This document shows positions 8,679-20,981 of a DNA stretch of 64,000 nt, in pieces. The notes beneath the pieces are model-generated. The model saw nothing but the letters and a program-made list of their open reading frames with translations, made no database searches and was not told the DNA's origin. The stretch is taken from assembly GCF_008386395.1 (NCBI RefSeq), contig NZ_CP043761.1, forward strand, positions 2,418,001-2,482,000, in the 5' to 3' direction. Position 1 is the stretch's first letter. Each line of letters starts with the position of its first letter. A program made the translations under genes and the position numbers. The DNA is from Paenibacillus sp. 37. GTDB lineage: Bacteria > Bacillota > Bacilli > Paenibacillales > Paenibacillaceae.

Positions 8679-10226
8679 ATGAACCGGTTGTGCAAGGTGC
8701 TGATTGTTGACGATGAGTTTCTGGTAAGACAGGGCATAAAGCACCATATGAACTGGGAAGCGGAAGGATTTATCATTGTGGGTGAAGCTTCCAACGGTGA
8801 AGAAGGATTACAGCAGGTGAACCTGTTAAAACCGGATATTGTGATCACCGACATTGTCATGCCTGTCATGGATGGCGAAACGTTTGTCCGTACACTAAAA
8901 GCCAGTAATCCGCAGATTGAAGTTATTGTACTTAGCAGCTTCAGTGAATTCGAGTATGTACGTTCAACGCTTCAGCACGGGGCAGCAGATTATATACTGA
9001 AACCCAAGCTGGATACAAATGAATTATTGCAAGTCCTTCAACGCACAGCGGGTAAAATTCCCGAGCTACAGTTCGAGCCGTCGCACGATGGCTGGAGACT
9101 GGGGCAATTGATGGAGAAGATGTTGTCCGGATTTACACTGGATGAAGATAGCGAAATGCCGATCATTCGAGATACCTTTCCGTATGAATCCTTTCGCTTG
9201 CTGGTGTATAAACCCGTGGGTGCTGGAGGGAATCCGCTGAAGATGGATCAGGAACAGATTGAATCCAAGCTCCGCAGTGATCTGCCTGAAGTAGAATGTG
9301 CAATGGTTCCCGCAGAGGGTACATTACCTGTGATGCTCCTTAATGTCGATCCTGCGAGAGATGAATGGATGCTTGAACGGATCAGACAGTTGGCCAGTGA
9401 AAATGCAGCAGGAGAAGGCAGTCCTGGTTGGGTGCTTAGTGAAAGCTTTACTTCATTTGAACAGATGGGTGTTGTTTACCGGGAACGCCTGATTAAGCTG
9501 ATTGAATATCGTTTCTATTATAAGGATCGACCAATCCTGGTGTATGGTGAACTGCCTCCAATGCATCCCGCAGGTTACCAGTTTAATGTGAATATGTTTT
9601 TGCAGCATGTGAAGCGTAACCGGGTCGAAGCGGCAAGGGAGTATTTACAGGATCATGCAAAAACACTTGGACGGGATTATATTGCCGATGTGTTTGAGAT
9701 CAAATCATTTCTCGGTAACTTGATCTTCAACGTGACCATTACCCTCGCGGATATGGATGTCCAGTCTGCCGGGCTGGAAGAGAGCAAATATACGTATTTT
9801 AAAAATGTGGACGGGGCTTCGAGTCTGGACGAAGTCATGACTGTGCTTGACCAATTCATGACGGAAGTTCAGGAGTGCTCCGTTGGTGCGGGTGGAAAAC
9901 GAAGTGATCCCAACATGAAGATGCTGCTGGATTACATGCATGAGCACTTTGATCAGCCGCTCGGGCTTGCTGAAGTAGCCAAGCACTTTCATTTTAATCC
10001 CTCGTATTTATCCAGTTATTTTTCATCTCACAAAAAAGAAGGATTTAATGAATACTTGAATAAAATCCGGATTGAAAAAGCCGAGGAACTGCTTCGATCC
10101 GATGATGTAACGATTTCTGAGATTAGCAGTATGGTAGGCTATTCCGATCATAGTTACTTTTGCAAGGTGTTCAAAAAATTCACCGGATTATCACCAAGCC
10201 GATACCGGCGCAAATTCTGGGCATAA
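8679..10226 (+). CDS. Response regulator, YesN-like (receiver plus AraC-type HTH)
   Basis: A 515-residue response regulator. Residues 1-125 are the receiver domain with the phospho-acceptor Asp in DIVITDIVMPVMDG and the conserved KPK near residue 109. A long middle region (about 130-400) is typical of YesN-type regulators, and residues about 410-515 form an AraC double helix-turn-helix (FNPSYLSSYF, DHSYFCKVFKKFTG). It is followed after 18 bases by its sensor kinase. By position it should control the xyloglucanase and/or the ABC importer in response to extracellular sugars. Confidence 0.93.
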   Translation: MNRLCKVLIVDDEFLVRQGIKHHMNWEAEGFIIVGEASNGEEGLQQVNLLKPDIVITDIVMPVMDGETFVRTLKASNPQIEVIVLSSFSEFEYVRSTLQHGAADYILKPKLDTNELLQVLQRTAGKIPELQFEPSHDGWRLGQLMEKMLSGFTLDEDSEMPIIRDTFPYESFRLLVYKPVGAGGNPLKMDQEQIESKLRSDLPEVECAMVPAEGTLPVMLLNVDPARDEWMLERIRQLASENAAGEGSPGWVLSESFTSFEQMGVVYRERLIKLIEYRFYYKDRPILVYGELPPMHPAGYQFNVNMFLQHVKRNRVEAAREYLQDHAKTLGRDYIADVFEIKSFLGNLIFNVTITLADMDVQSAGLEESKYTYFKNVDGASSLDEVMTVLDQFMTEVQECSVGAGGKRSDPNMKMLLDYMHEHFDQPLGLAEVAKHFHFNPSYLSSYFSSHKKEGFNEYLNKIRIEKAEELLRSDDVTISEISSMVGYSDHSYFCKVFKKFTGLSPSRYRRKFWA

Positions 10227-10244
10227 AGTCAGAAGGATAAGATT

Positions 10245-12014
10245 ATGAAGAAATGGATGAACCAATTATCTCGTCTCGGATTGTTTCCCAAGTTGTTTCT
10301 GGTTATGGTGGTCAGTATTGTCCTTGTTTCTGTACTCATCTTATGGACGACCATTCATATGTCAACCAATCTGTTTACTGAGACGTTCAGTATCACAAAC
10401 TCCAAGGTGCTTAATCAGATCAAAACAAATTTTGAATCCTTTAATGAGGCCATTGCTGCCGTATCGAATAATGTGACGCAGAGTGGATCGATCCGAGGAT
10501 TCCTGTCCGAAGGAGATGCCGATTCCCTCACGATGGCCAAATCCTTCTATAATATGAGGGAAACGATGGATCGAATTCAATCCATCACAGAATCCTACGA
10601 AGTCGGGATAACAATTATCGGGATTAATGGACGGAGCTATTCCACGAATCGTGCTCACCTTCAGTTGTCCGTGGATGAATTGAAGCAGGAGCCAATTACG
10701 ATGGAAGCCGCTGAGACGCCGAGTCGTCTTATCTTTGATGTTTACCAAAACGAGGCAACGCTCGGGAGTCAGCAGATGATCTCTGCAACGAAGGCGTTGA
10801 CGGACCGAACACGCAGCCGAATATACGGTACGCTCTATGTCACGATGAGAGAAGACATATTCCGGCAATTTTACAGCAGCTTTACAAGTCGTGGCAATGA
10901 TGTAGTCATTATGAATGAAAAAGGTGAGATTGTATCATCGAATCGTGAAGACTGGATCGGAACAACCCAGCTGGATTTGCTATCATATGCCCGGGATATG
11001 AACAACAACTCTCCGAGAAGTATTAATGCTCGTGTGATGGATCAGGATAGCGTTGTGCTATCCGAGTATTTACCGTTCTATCGGTTTTATATTGTCAATG
11101 TAGTGGATAAGGATCTGGCGATGGGTCAACTTATCGACATGAAGACGGTTGCCCTGATCTGTGCAGCTATCGTTGTGGGGGCACTCATCCTTGTGTTTCT
11201 CATCACCAGTCAGATTACCAAGTCACTGCGCAGACTTGTGAAGCAGATGTCCAACATTACAAAAAGTGATCTGGACAACTACATTCCGGTGAGTGGAAGC
11301 TACGAGAGCAGGCAGCTTGGTCATGCTTACAATTACATGCTTGATGAACTGCATGATTATGTGGATCAGTTAGTGCAGACACAGCATGAACAACGGAACG
11401 CAGAGCTTGCGGCATTACAGAGTCAGATTAATCCTCACTTCTTGTACAATACACTTGCATCTGTCAAAGTTCTGGTGCAACAAGGCAACAAAGACAGGGC
11501 TGCGGAGACGATTAATGCATTAATTGGATTGCTGCAAAATACGATCAGTGATGTGAGTCAGACTGTTACAGTGGAACAAGAAGTCGAGAATTTGAAAAAT
11601 TATGTCTTCATTAATCACGTCAGATATGGTGGTCGGATTAAAGCAGCTTTCTACGTGGCTCCGGATTGTACACACTATCATGTACCCAAACTGGTGATTC
11701 AGCCGTTTATTGAGAATGCATTTTTCCATGGATTCATCAAGAAAGAAACGGGTACGATTCATGTCATGGTTTCCAGAGCGGGAGAATCACTCATCTGTGA
11801 GATTATGGACAACGGGGATGGAATTGAAGGACTTGTCTTGGGAGAAACGTTGCCCAATCCAAAGAACAATCGTCAATTATTTAGCGGTATCGGTATTCGC
11901 AATGTACATGACCGTATTGAGTTATTATATGGTTCACCTTATGGTGTCACCATTATGAGTACGGTTGGGGAAGGAACGAGAGTCACCGTTACACTACCTT
12001 TAATCACGAGTTGA
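10245..12014 (+). CDS. Sensor histidine kinase, YesM-like
   Basis: A 589-residue membrane kinase. A transmembrane helix at residues 12-35 and a second near 290-315 flank an extracytoplasmic Cache-like sensor domain. A HAMP linker follows, then the His_kinase domain with the phospho-His in QSQINPHFLYNT (about 398) and a HATPase with FIENAFFHGF (N box) and DNGDGI (G1). This layout is that of YesM/LytS-type kinases that sense sugars directly or through a binding protein. It partners the response regulator just upstream. Confidence 0.93.
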   Translation: MKKWMNQLSRLGLFPKLFLVMVVSIVLVSVLILWTTIHMSTNLFTETFSITNSKVLNQIKTNFESFNEAIAAVSNNVTQSGSIRGFLSEGDADSLTMAKSFYNMRETMDRIQSITESYEVGITIIGINGRSYSTNRAHLQLSVDELKQEPITMEAAETPSRLIFDVYQNEATLGSQQMISATKALTDRTRSRIYGTLYVTMREDIFRQFYSSFTSRGNDVVIMNEKGEIVSSNREDWIGTTQLDLLSYARDMNNNSPRSINARVMDQDSVVLSEYLPFYRFYIVNVVDKDLAMGQLIDMKTVALICAAIVVGALILVFLITSQITKSLRRLVKQMSNITKSDLDNYIPVSGSYESRQLGHAYNYMLDELHDYVDQLVQTQHEQRNAELAALQSQINPHFLYNTLASVKVLVQQGNKDRAAETINALIGLLQNTISDVSQTVTVEQEVENLKNYVFINHVRYGGRIKAAFYVAPDCTHYHVPKLVIQPFIENAFFHGFIKKETGTIHVMVSRAGESLICEIMDNGDGIEGLVLGETLPNPKNNRQLFSGIGIRNVHDRIELLYGSPYGVTIMSTVGEGTRVTVTLPLITS

Positions 12015-12052
12015 ATCGAAACCCGATTCGATTAAATACACTTAAAATCGAG

Positions 12053-12090
12053 ATCCCTCGCTTCTGTTTTATACAGAGTCGGGGGATTTT
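12053..12090 (+). terminator. Strong terminator after the sensor kinase gene
   Basis: A 15-base arm starting ATCCCTCG pairs with one ending CGGGGGAT (14 of 15 positions, one G-T) around a short loop, with a TTTT tail. A smaller hairpin, GAATCG/CGATTC, precedes it at the stop codon. Confidence 0.75.
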
Positions 12091-12182
12091 CACGTGTCAG
12101 AGGTAAAGCGTGAAATCATTTTTGTACTATTTCAAGATCAAGAAATTACAAAATCAAAAGAAATTACAAAAAACCAAATTTA

Positions 12183-12197
12183 ATGCAAACGGTTTCT
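12183..12197 (+). promoter_or_regulatory. cre site upstream of the ABC importer operon
   Basis: ATGCAAACGGTTTCT fits the catabolite-responsive element WTGNAANCGNWNNCW at every defined position. It lies 159 bases before the start of the binding-protein gene and after a terminator, as expected for CcpA control of a sugar importer. Confidence 0.6.
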
Positions 12198-12355
12198 GTA
12201 AAGGTTTTCATTGTGGTGATAAGATGACAAATCCGTACAAAATTATTACTAACGAATGGAGATATGGGAATGATAAGATGAATACATCGAAAGCAACCGC
12301 TTTCAGAAAACGCAAACAAATTACACACAAAGAGGTCGAAGGGGAGTTGAATGTT

Positions 12356-13648
12356 TTGAAAAAAATGTGGGTATTGATGCTCGTTACAGTACTGCTGTTG
12401 TCCGCATGTTCATCCGGAGGCGGAGGTAAATCCGCTAGTGGTGGTGACGAAAAAACAAACGAAATTACGGTCTGGGCTTGGGACAAAGCTTTTAACGTAG
12501 CTGCAATGGAAACAGCAAAAGAAGCATATCAAAAAGCAAATCCTGATGTGAAAATCAACATCATTGAATACGCTCAAGCTGATATCATTCAGAAACTGAA
12601 CACAGGTCTTAACTCCGGAACTGCCAGCGGTCTTCCAAACGTAGTTCTGATTGAAGACTATCGTTCACAAAGCTTCCTGAATGCATATCCTGATGCGTTC
12701 AAAGATCTGTCTTCCAGTATCACGGCTTCCGATTTTGCAGATTACAAACTCGGACCAACAGCGTTTGATGGCAAACAATACGGAGTACCATTTGACTCCG
12801 GCGTTGCTGGTTTGTACTACAGAACAGATCTGCTGGAGCAAGCTGGCTACAAAGCAGCTGACCTGCAAGACATCACTTGGGATGACTACATCCAAATTGG
12901 TAAAGACGTAAAAGCTAAAACAGGTAAAGAGCTTCTTTCTCTTGACCCGAATGACCTTGGTTTGATTCGTATGATGATCCAAACTGCAGGTAAATGGTAT
13001 TCCGCAGAAGATGGTAAAACACCTGACATTGCTAATAATGCTGCTCTGAAAGAAGCGTTTATTACTTACAAAGCAATGATGGATGCCAACATTGTTAAAT
13101 TGCACTCTGACTGGAGTCAATTCGTTGCGAACGCCAATAACGGTAGCGTAGCAACAATTCCTACAGGTAACTGGTTCTCACCATCTGTACGTCAAGAAGC
13201 TTCCCAATCCGGTAAATGGGCTGTAGCTCCAATGCCAAAAATGGCTGGTCAACCAAACTCTGTTCACGCATCCAACTTGGGTGGTAGCTCTTGGTATGTT
13301 ATGAACAACGTTCCTGGTGCAGATCAAGCAGCTGATTTTGTAGCAAAAACATTTGGTTCTGACAAACAATTGTATCAAGATCTGTTGAACAACATCGGCG
13401 CAATTGGTACGTACAAACCAGCAGTTGATGGTGACGCGTATGCCAAAGCAGACGAGTACTTCGGCGGACAAAAAATCTTCACAGACTTTGCGAATTGGAC
13501 GAAAGAAATTCCAAGCGTAAACTATGGTATCAACACATATGCCATTGAAGATATTCTGGTTGTAGAAATGCAAGCATTCCTGAACGGTAAATCAATCGAT
13601 GACGTTCTGGCTGATGCACAAAAACAAGCTGAAGCACAATTAAACTAA
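12356..13648 (+). CDS. Sugar ABC transporter substrate-binding lipoprotein
   Basis: A 430-residue family 1 (MalE/UgpB-like) solute-binding protein. I place the start at TTG 12356, nine bases after GGGGAG, because it yields a compact lipoprotein signal (MKKMWVLMLV, lipobox LLSAC near residue 18); the frame is open further upstream without a ribosome site. The mature protein begins ITVWAWD and has the usual two-lobe pattern. It is lipid-anchored outside the cell and hands sugar to the two permeases encoded next. Xyloglucan oligosaccharides are the likely ligand by context only. Confidence 0.92.
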   Translation: MKKMWVLMLVTVLLLSACSSGGGGKSASGGDEKTNEITVWAWDKAFNVAAMETAKEAYQKANPDVKINIIEYAQADIIQKLNTGLNSGTASGLPNVVLIEDYRSQSFLNAYPDAFKDLSSSITASDFADYKLGPTAFDGKQYGVPFDSGVAGLYYRTDLLEQAGYKAADLQDITWDDYIQIGKDVKAKTGKELLSLDPNDLGLIRMMIQTAGKWYSAEDGKTPDIANNAALKEAFITYKAMMDANIVKLHSDWSQFVANANNGSVATIPTGNWFSPSVRQEASQSGKWAVAPMPKMAGQPNSVHASNLGGSSWYVMNNVPGADQAADFVAKTFGSDKQLYQDLLNNIGAIGTYKPAVDGDAYAKADEYFGGQKIFTDFANWTKEIPSVNYGINTYAIEDILVVEMQAFLNGKSIDDVLADAQKQAEAQLN

Positions 13649-13667
13649 GATACCCAAGGTAACTTAT

Positions 13668-13747
13668 AGAACCCTAGGAAACATCGGAGCCGTCTCCCAC
13701 GTCCGGCGCAAGTCGAACCGGATATGGCGAGAGGCTCCGTGGGTTCT
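13668..13747 (+). promoter_or_regulatory. Intercistronic stem-loop after the binding-protein gene
   Basis: AGAACCC (13668) pairs with GGGTTCT (ends 13747), and inside it CGGAGCC pairs with GGCTCCG, with a further CCGG/CCGG at the tip. It has no T tract. Such stem-loops commonly protect the 3' end of a binding-protein message and lower permease expression. Confidence 0.6.
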
Positions 13748-13780
13748 ACCCATGTTCCATGGAGAGAGAGGAGCCATACT

Positions 13781-14680
13781 GTGAAAGCCATGAATACAGG
13801 AGACAGTCTCCAAAAGAAAAATAATTTGACTGGATGGGCTTTTGTTTTGCTGGCTGTTGTCGGGATTGTTGCATTTTACTTCTACCCGATGATTCAAGCG
13901 CTGCTCTTATCGTTCAAGTCTGGTGTAGGAGCCAATCTTGAATTTTCGGGCCTTTCTAACTACAAAAGATTGTTAGTTGATACAACATTCCGTACAGCAT
14001 TATCGAATACTTTTATCTACTTGATTATTCAAGTGCCTGTAATGATTATTCTTGGTTTGTTTATTTCCGTATTGCTGAATGACAGCACACTACGCTTCCG
14101 GAGTTTCTTCCGTACAGCGATTTTCTTGCCTTGTGTAACTTCATTGGTAGCGTACTCTGTTGTATTCAAATATTTGTTCGCACCAGATGGAATGGTGAAT
14201 CAATTCCTGATGGGCTTGCACATTATTGGCGATCCAATTCAATGGATCACAGACCCGTTCTGGGCTAAAATTACGATCATAATCGCCGTTACTTGGCGTT
14301 GGACCGGATATAACATGATTTTCTATCTGTCATCCCTGCAAAACATCGATCAATCAATCTATGAAGCTGCAAGAATTGACGGAGCGAATGCTTTTACACA
14401 ATTCTTCAAAATCACTGTACCTTTGCTTAAACCGATTATCCTTTTCACGTCCATCACATCAACGATTGGTACATTGCAAATCTTCGATGAGATTATGAAT
14501 ATTACCAAAGGTGGTCCAGGTAATGCGACCATGTCGATTTCACAATACATCTACAACCTTTCGTTCAAATATTCACCGGACTTCGGTTATGCAGCAACAG
14601 TGTCGTATTCCATCGTAATCTTGATTATTGTATTGTCCATCATCCAGTTTAAAGTGGCAGGTGATAATAAAAATGGCTAA
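13781..14680 (+). CDS. Sugar ABC transporter permease (MalF/UgpA type)
   Basis: A 299-residue integral membrane protein with about six helices. The inner-membrane signature EAARIDGANAFTQFFKITVPLLKP, the EAA loop that docks the ATPase, lies at about residues 195-220. I chose GTG 13781, seven bases after AGAGAGGAG; the ATG at 13790 is an alternative. It overlaps the second permease gene by 8 bases. No ATPase gene is present nearby, so a shared MsmX-type ATPase encoded elsewhere is likely. Confidence 0.92.
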   Translation: MKAMNTGDSLQKKNNLTGWAFVLLAVVGIVAFYFYPMIQALLLSFKSGVGANLEFSGLSNYKRLLVDTTFRTALSNTFIYLIIQVPVMIILGLFISVLLNDSTLRFRSFFRTAIFLPCVTSLVAYSVVFKYLFAPDGMVNQFLMGLHIIGDPIQWITDPFWAKITIIIAVTWRWTGYNMIFYLSSLQNIDQSIYEAARIDGANAFTQFFKITVPLLKPIILFTSITSTIGTLQIFDEIMNITKGGPGNATMSISQYIYNLSFKYSPDFGYAATVSYSIVILIIVLSIIQFKVAGDNKNG

Positions 14681-15503
14681 AGCTAAAGCAAAACGGATTT
14701 TCACGTATGTGTTCCTATCCATCGTCGCCTTTGTATCCATTTTCCCTTTCTTCTGGATGCTGGTCAGTTCAACGAATGCATCTGTCGATGTAACGAAAGG
14801 CAGATTGTTACCGGGTTCAGCTTTCATTGATAACTTCAACAAACTGATTGATTCGACAAATCTGGTACAGGCTCTCGGAAACTCGGCGATTATCTCTGTA
14901 GTCTCCACTCTCTTGGCACTGTTTATTGGTTCCATGGCAGGTTATGGTTTCGAGGTATATCGCACGAAGTCTCGTGACATTGTGTTTAATATCCTGTTGT
15001 TATCCATGATGATCCCGTTTGCAGCGATCATGGTACCACTGTATCGTATGTTTGCAACAATCTCGGGAGTTGCACCGGTTATCGGAATCAACACGATGGC
15101 AGCAGTGATCCTGCCAACCATCGCAACAGCGTTCCTGATCTTTTTCTTCCGTCAGAACACCAAAATGTTCCCGAAAGACTTGCTGGAAGCTGGACGTATT
15201 GATGGTTTGAGTGAACTCGGCATCTTCTTGAAGATCTATATGCCAACCATGAAAACAACATATGCAGCGGCAGCAATCATTACATTCATGAGTAGCTGGA
15301 ACAACTATCTGTGGCCACTCATTGTATTGCAAACACCTGACCAACAAACGATTCCACTGTTGATCTCAAATCTGGGTGCTGGTTATTCTCCGGATTACGG
15401 AGTAATCATGACAGCAATCGTGATTGCAACACTGCCTACAGCAATCGTTTTCTTCATCATGCAGAAACATTTTGTTGCAGGTATGGTAGGTTCCGTGAAG
15501 TAA
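14673..15503 (+). CDS. Sugar ABC transporter permease (MalG/UgpE type)
   Basis: A 276-residue membrane protein, the second permease of the importer. It has about six helices and the EAA-type loop LEAGRIDGLSELGIFLKIYMPTMKT at about residues 170-195. The ATG at 14673 overlaps the stop of the first permease gene, which indicates translational coupling; AGGTGAT upstream is the ribosome site. Confidence 0.92.
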   Translation: MAKAKAKRIFTYVFLSIVAFVSIFPFFWMLVSSTNASVDVTKGRLLPGSAFIDNFNKLIDSTNLVQALGNSAIISVVSTLLALFIGSMAGYGFEVYRTKSRDIVFNILLLSMMIPFAAIMVPLYRMFATISGVAPVIGINTMAAVILPTIATAFLIFFFRQNTKMFPKDLLEAGRIDGLSELGIFLKIYMPTMKTTYAAAAIITFMSSWNNYLWPLIVLQTPDQQTIPLLISNLGAGYSPDYGVIMTAIVIATLPTAIVFFIMQKHFVAGMVGSVK

Positions 15504-15547
15504 TGAAAACAGCATAATCCGTGCAAATGACGGATGCAGGAAAGAAG

Positions 15548-15583
15548 AGAGGGCGCTGTTATGGCGTACCTCTGTCTTTTTTG
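15548..15583 (+). terminator. Terminator between the permease and GH2 genes
   Basis: AGAGGGCGC pairs with GCGTACCTCT around a short loop and is followed by a T-rich run. Confidence 0.6.
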
Positions 15584-15645
15584 TTTATGTAAAGCAAAAG
15601 GAAATCCAGCGTAAACCTTGAATAAGTCAAACTATAACGTTTTAA

Positions 15646-18708
<3,063 letters not shown>

Positions 18709-18748
18709 GCAGCGCAATCGTTCAGAATAAAGAATATATTTAAATAAA

Positions 18749-18786
18749 GAACAGAGGTCTTCGCTCGTCGGAGACCTCTGTTTTGT
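18749..18786. terminator. Bidirectional-looking terminator after the GH2 gene
   Basis: AACAGAGGTC pairs perfectly with GACCTCTGTT around a short loop, followed by TTTG. Confidence 0.75.
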
Positions 18787-18879
18787 TATGTCTATGAATG
18801 GCTTGAGATGTGATCTATGAAACCGTTCTCTCTCCGGCCACGTAATGTAAAAGACAGGAAACATAAGAGGGGGTTCAAG

Positions 18880-19185
18880 ATGAGTAGAAAAGCAAAGACA
18901 GGTATATGGGTGACGGTGTTAGTCTTCTTGGGCATCATTGTTGGATGTTTCATATGGTATTTCAATACGGCTTCGGGTGAACGTGCACTCAAAACGATGA
19001 GATCCAATAACTCGGGCGGCCTGGAGAGAGTTGTTAAAGTGTACAGTAATAATGGTGAATTGATTCAGACCTATGATGGCAAAATTGACGTGGAAGATAC
19101 GGAATACGGCAATAAAGTATTATTCGATCTCAATGGGAAACGTGTCGTGATCTACAATGCTACGATTGTTGTTGAAGAGAAGTAA
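18880..19185 (+). CDS. Small membrane-anchored protein of unknown function
   Basis: A 101-residue protein. Residues 7-29 form one membrane helix (WVTVLVFLGIIVGCFIWYF), either an uncleaved anchor or, with the Cys inside it, a weak lipoprotein signal. The soluble part, with GERALKTMRSN and NGELIQTYDGKIDVED, resembles the DUF5052 family as I remember it, a group without known function. The ATG at 18880 follows AGAGGGGG. It is followed by another small membrane protein gene. Confidence 0.65.
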   Translation: MSRKAKTGIWVTVLVFLGIIVGCFIWYFNTASGERALKTMRSNNSGGLERVVKVYSNNGELIQTYDGKIDVEDTEYGNKVLFDLNGKRVVIYNATIVVEEK

Positions 19186-19227
19186 GGCACAATTAAGGAA
19201 ATGATATAAGGGTCGGGTGAGATTTTT

Positions 19228-19509
19228 ATGGTGGATATGTACCTCATAATCACTGTTGCAATTTTAGGAATGGTTCTGTTCTATAGCTTGATCGCTTATT
19301 TCTTGATTCGTTTCATTTCGAAAAAAGCTTTCAAGCTGACGTTAACTAAATATGAAATGATGGAAATTATAACCTGGCTCGCCGTGCTGTTTATTACCTT
19401 CATGATGATTAAGAATGGTTCGATTAATCTTCTCTTACCGGTTGTTCTACTTATCATTCCATTGATCAATTTACGACTTTCCAATCGGAAACATAGAGAG
19501 CTGAATTAG
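19228..19509 (+). CDS. Small integral membrane protein, unknown
   Basis: A 93-residue hydrophobic protein with about three predicted helices (residues 4-28, 45-62 and 66-82) and a basic C-terminus (RLSNRKHREL). The start at 19228 follows GGGTGAG. I do not recognise the family. It lies 42 bases after the preceding unknown gene and may be co-transcribed with it. Confidence 0.55.
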   Translation: MVDMYLIITVAILGMVLFYSLIAYFLIRFISKKAFKLTLTKYEMMEIITWLAVLFITFMMIKNGSINLLLPVVLLIIPLINLRLSNRKHRELN

Positions 19510-19556
19510 CATAGCTTCCTGAGTTTGTAATACACAAGAATGATAAACATTAGGAA

Positions 19557-19594
19557 AGGTTGACGGAGTTTACATCACTAGTCAGCCTTTTTTA
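19557..19594 (+). terminator. Terminator after the small membrane protein genes
   Basis: AAGGTTGAC pairs with GTCAGCCTT (one G-T pair), followed by six T residues. Confidence 0.6.
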
Positions 19595-19637
19595 GTTTCA
19601 TTACGAATGTTGAAAATGAACAAGGAGGAGTTTAGGG

Positions 19638-20072
19638 ATGATTCTGGGCCGATCAACGGACACTTCAGGTGTAACGCAAGTTGCCAATCTGTCGGATGAG
19701 CTGCAGCCTGTTTTTGATAAAGCAGAAACCAAATACCAAGTAGTTGATATTGAACTCTTCTTTATTTTCAGATGTCTTCCTGAAGAATATGATAGAAGAT
19801 CCAGCGTTAGGCATGTGAAGAAGGAGAATGTCATCTATTTTGATCTGGTGGTAAGTGAGGATGGGTATAAGACATTAAGCAAAAGCAAACAACGGTATGT
19901 GTTAAGCCATGAGTTTTATGCTTTTTTGAGTGAAAAGATTAAGAAATACAAGATTGAACATCTAGATTCAAATGAATTTATCGCAAATATGGGCATGTGG
20001 CTGAGGGAGATCGGATGGCTACAGACCGAAGAGGAAGCCGAAATAAGTGATTTTGAAGAAAAATATAACTAA
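19638..20072 (+). CDS. Hypothetical cytoplasmic protein
   Basis: A 144-residue acidic, soluble protein without signal peptide or recognised motif. It contains a hydrophobic-aromatic strand (VVDIELFFIFRC) and an acidic C-terminus (EEEAEISDFEEKYN). The ATG follows AAGGAGGAG closely. Size and composition recall immunity-type or SMI1-like small proteins, but there is no neighbouring toxin gene, so I assign no function. Confidence 0.55.
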   Translation: MILGRSTDTSGVTQVANLSDELQPVFDKAETKYQVVDIELFFIFRCLPEEYDRRSSVRHVKKENVIYFDLVVSEDGYKTLSKSKQRYVLSHEFYAFLSEKIKKYKIEHLDSNEFIANMGMWLREIGWLQTEEEAEISDFEEKYN

Positions 20073-20095
20073 CATAATATGTAAACTTAAACAAC

Positions 20096-20128
20096 AAAAA
20101 GAAACCCTCTTTCGAGAGCTTCTTTTTC
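20096..20128. terminator. Hairpin terminator
   Basis: AAAAAGAA with CCTCT pairs with AGAG and TTCTTTTT around TTCG; it reads as a terminator on either strand. Confidence 0.6.
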
Positions 20129-20372
20129 ATGGGAGAGGAGAAACCGGACGAAGAGCTTATGGGGAAACGTAAGTCTTCTCCGCGGTTGTCTACGACACTT
20201 GTGATGTCGATAATTATAGAATCGCCCGATTGTTTCCTTTTTATACATATGCGTCAACAATTCGTCAACAATTTTCCAAGGGAAATGAAGACCGCACATT
20301 TTTCAAACTGAACCCGAGTGTGGTACGATAGTCGTATCAATAAACTTACATAGAGAAAAGGTGACTCGTCAA

Positions 20373-20981
20373 GTGAGAGTGGTATCTGGGAGTGCAAAAG
20401 GCAGGCCGCTGAAGGCTGTTCCTGGCACGGGTACGCGGCCAACCACCGACAAGGTGAAGGAAGCGTTATTTAGCATGGTTGGTCCTTATTTTGAGGGCGG
20501 CACAGCATTGGATCTGTTTGCAGGCAGTGGAGGTCTCGGTATTGAGGCGCTGAGCCGCGGCATGGACAAGGCTGTTTTTGTTGATTTGGAATCAAAAAGT
20601 ATTGAAGTTATCCGCATGAATCTGAAGGCGACCAAGCTGGAAGACCAGGCGGCTGTATATCGTAATGATGCAGGTCGGGCATTGAAGGCACTCGCCAAGC
20701 GAGGCACAACGTTTGATCTGGTGTTTCTGGACCCGCCATATCGCATGAAGAACGGGCACGAGTTGATGTTAACCATGCACGAACTGGAACTTCTGGAACC
20801 CGAAGCAACCATCGTGCTTGAATATGAATCCAAACATGATTACCCTGAGCAATTCGGCCCGTTTGAACAAACGCGCAAGGCTTTGTATGGGGAGACGGCA
20901 GTATCCATCTATTATTATGCGGCAGAAGCAGTTGAAGGTGGAGAATCCATTACACTGGAAGAGGAGGCTCCTCATGACTGA
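20373..20981 (+). CDS. rsmD: 16S rRNA (guanine966-N2)-methyltransferase RsmD
   Basis: A 202-residue SAM-dependent methyltransferase that modifies G966 of 16S r[19 protein letters not shown] and [12 protein letters not shown] at the N-terminus are characteristic of Rsm[20 protein letters not shown] is the SAM-binding motif I, and LVFLDPPY is the catalytic motif IV. I chose GTG 20373, eight bases after AAAGGTGA, over the in-frame GTG at 20361 that lies inside that ribosome site. It overlaps coaD by 8 bases, the same pairing as in Bacillus. Confidence 0.95.
   Translation: MRVVSGSAKGRPLKAVPGTGTRPTTDKVKEALFSMVGPYFEGGTALDLFAGSGGLGIEALSRGMDKAVFVDLESKSIEVIRMNLKATKLEDQAAVYRNDAGRALKALAKRGTTFDLVFLDPPYRMKNGHELMLTMHELELLEPEATIVLEYESKHDYPEQFGPFEQTRKALYGETAVSIYYYAAEAVEGGESITLEEEAPHD

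Noticed and set aside
12139..12172. Direct repeat of AGAAATTACAAAA upstream of the binding-protein gene
   Set aside because: AT-rich and only two copies; nothing links it to a known site, unlike the cre site just downstream.
12110..12355. Upstream extension of the binding-protein frame by 82 codons
   Set aside because: It would bury the lipoprotein signal in the interior, runs over the cre site and has no ribosome site of its own.
20087..20311. Short frames on both strands before rsmD
   Set aside because: They overlap a terminator hairpin and lack ribosome sites; the stretch also holds an 11-base tandem repeat (GTCAACAATT) that I judged incidental.
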